From: Mugil cephalus
Taxonomy: Eukaryota; Chordata; Actinopteri; Mugiliformes; Mugilidae
Assembly: GCF_022458985.1 (NCBI RefSeq)
Contig: NC_061779.1
Span: 16,041,001 to 16,105,000, forward strand
Length of the DNA stretch: 64,000 nt
Direction: 5' to 3'
The position numbers were made by a program, and so were the translations under genes. Under the pieces are notes generated by a model. That model worked only from the letters and a program-made list of their open reading frames with translations. It searched no databases and had not been told where the DNA came from. Below are positions 62,901 through 64,000 of the stretch, in pieces (the stretch's first letter is position 1; the number at the start of each line of letters is the position of its first letter).

Positions 62901-63230
62901 TCCATCAAAAGAAAGAGCACCATCTTCCTCAACCCCACTGAAGGTTTCTGGGTAGTTGGACTCTGCAACGGAGACTCAATGTGGGCTCAGACCTCCCCTC
63001 GGACCAAGCTCGCCATGAAGCAGAAGCCTGAAAAGATCACTGTTGAGCTGGACTATGACAAAGGAAAGGTGGTCTTCATCAATGCCGCCGACATGACGAC
63101 GATACACACGTTCAAGGACAAATTCACAGAGAAGATCTTCCCCTACTTCTCCCCCGGATTCTGTGACGACGGGAAAAACACAAGTCCACTGACCATCTGC
63201 CCGCTAACAATAAATGTAGATGTAAAATAG
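59922..63230 (+). CDS. TRIM35-like E3 ubiquitin ligase (RING, B-box, coiled coil, PRY-SPRY)
   Basis: Predicted cytoplasmic RING-type E3 ligase of the expanded fish TRIM family. The substrate is unknown, and relatives act in antiviral and inflammatory signalling. Exons: 59922-60314, 60582-60677 (96 nt), 60821-61051 (231 nt), 62376-62398 (23 nt), 62477-62595, 62680-63230. They total 1413 nt or 470 aa. The 96/231/23-nt series is the classic TRIM exon pattern. RING ligands are C14, C17, C29, H31, C34, C37, C50, C53. B-box2 ligands are C87, H90, C98, D101, C106, C109, H115, H118. The coiled coil covers about 130-255. PRY-SPRY begins near 288 (VTLDPNTAQ) with TSGRHSWTVQMGRGKDWYIG. The usual G-[FY]-W-[TAV]-[VI]-x-L-R-N-G block reads GFWVVGLCNG, so the Arg is Cys. 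All catalytic zinc ligands are intact. The exact orthologue is not assignable by eye. Confidence 0.9.
61499..61549. repeat. A-rich (AAAC)n tract in TRIM intron
   Basis: An A-rich stretch with several AAAC units inside the 1.3-kb third intron of the TRIM gene. Possibly the tail of an old insertion, but no body is recognisable. Confidence 0.5.
61858..61985 (+). mobile_element. hAT-like MITE, copy 3 (partial), in TRIM intron
   Basis: Shares ggggtcgcaaaatctttggt, then tgattagacatttt, and a caacaaatttaaatttcttt block with copies 1 and 2. The terminal repeat and right half are missing or replaced. The following 62000-62200 is not related to copy 1 and may be another element. Confidence 0.55.
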
Positions 63231-63353
63231 ACCTATGTACAGTAGACACATCTCTGTACAGATGAACAAAAGACAAAGAGTTTAATATTAGAATGGTGTG
63301 CTGTCGCTACTAGGAATTGTTGATGATTCATTGTACAGTACAACACTGTATGG

Positions 63354-63359
63354 AATAAA
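63354..63359 (+). terminator. TRIM gene poly(A) signal
   Basis: AATAAA 124 bases past the stop codon. Confidence 0.75.
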
Positions 63360-63372
63360 GGTCAGAGAAGCG

Positions 63373-63541
63373 CTATACAGCTGTATAACGTTTGTCAATC
63401 AATTTCTCTGGAATATGTGAGAAAACAGTACACCCATCCCCTTTGATTTCAATGTTCGGTGTGGCTCCGATGACTGTGACTCTCTCTGGACACTGTTGGA
63501 ACACGATGGCCTTCTGCTCTTTGTTGGCTAGGAGGCTTATC
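63373..63541 (-). CDS. Possible terminal exon of an unidentified minus-strand gene
   Basis: An open frame reads ISLLANKEQKAIVFQQCPER, then VTVIGATPNIEIKGDG and FSHIPEKLIDKRYTAV before a stop. A plausible acceptor (ccttccatttaaacag) sits at its upstream end. Codon use (gcc atc gtg, gtc aca gtc atc) looks coding and no repeat character is evident. I do not recognise the family. No poly(A) signal is obvious before the TRIM gene, and upstream exons would lie outside the window. It may equally be a chance frame of about 56 codons. Confidence 0.25.
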
Positions 63542-63599
63542 CTGTTTAAATGGAAGGACACTCTCACCCTAACCTATGGTCAATGGATTATGGAGGTTG

Positions 63600-64000
63600 T
63601 GAGTCATGTTCATCTAGAAAAAATTAGATATTGTAAGAGGGTCTACTAGAAAATTTTATGCCATTTGGTAGCCATTTATTTCCTGTGAAGAATGCATGGC
63701 AGCTACTAACATAACTATGTTGCGCAAAATGTGTGTGTGAATGTCTAGAGATATATGTGAACTTACTGCAGGTCCAGTACATGTGGGTGGGGGGGCATTG
63801 GGAGGTTGGTATGAATGGACATGAACTAGACTTGACCGTCTCATGTGTGAATTGTATATTATTTGAAAATAAAAAAGACTATGATCAGAGCAGTTTTATA
63901 CGATCAAACATTTGATTTTTTTATTTAGTGTAATCAAAGATTTGTTAAACTATAGAGCAGCTGACTTGGTGACATTAACCATCCTTCTCCTTGGTTTTTG
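63600..64000. other. Window end, no feature seen
   Basis: AT-rich sequence with short open frames and no recognisable gene, repeat or RNA. Confidence 0.5.

Noticed and set aside
1-64000. tRNA genes, CRISPR arrays, operons, riboswitches
   Set aside because: None seen. The sequence is eukaryotic, and no tRNA-like cloverleaf was noticed by eye, though a structure search was not possible.

Overview
The window is vertebrate nuclear DNA, most likely from a teleost fish. Its genes have many exons, short GT-AG introns and fish-like protein sequences. The repeats are CA/GT microsatellites, Tc1-like and hAT-like DNA transposon remnants and L1-clade LINE pieces, as expected in fish. Six protein-coding genes can be assembled exon by exon with consistent splice phases. 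Exon limits and protein lengths were derived by hand. Gene identities rest on remembered family sequences, not on a search.

Layout. Positions 1-28270 hold no gene I can support. This stretch has microsatellites, a decayed Tc1-like element with an inverted repeat, two or three MITE-like repeats, and long tracts that look like vertebrate regulatory DNA. Next, on the minus strand, is kif23 (centralspindlin kinesin MKLP1; 23 coding exons, 907 aa). A 1.1 kb promoter interval separates it from ddb2 on the plus strand (UV-damage recognition WD40 protein). After ddb2 come fam180b (minus, small secreted protein), a repeat-rich 5 kb, kbtbd4 (plus, CUL3 adaptor), rapsn (plus, rapsyn, 412 aa as in human) and a TRIM35-like RING/B-box/coiled-coil/B30.2 E3 ligase (plus, 470 aa).

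The genes do not form one pathway. The order joins two human synteny blocks: KIF23 lies on 15q23, while DDB2, FAM180B, KBTBD4 and RAPSN lie on 11p11.2. The junction is the kif23-ddb2 promoter interval, which carries two divergent CTCF-like motifs.

The most interesting observation is in ddb2. Two homologous versions of one WD40 exon lie in tandem (39754-39899 and 40070-40236). Both start in phase 0 and end in phase 2, so either one alone keeps the frame and both together break it. They look like mutually exclusive exons. One resembles the human protein and the other resembles the zebrafish protein as I remember it.
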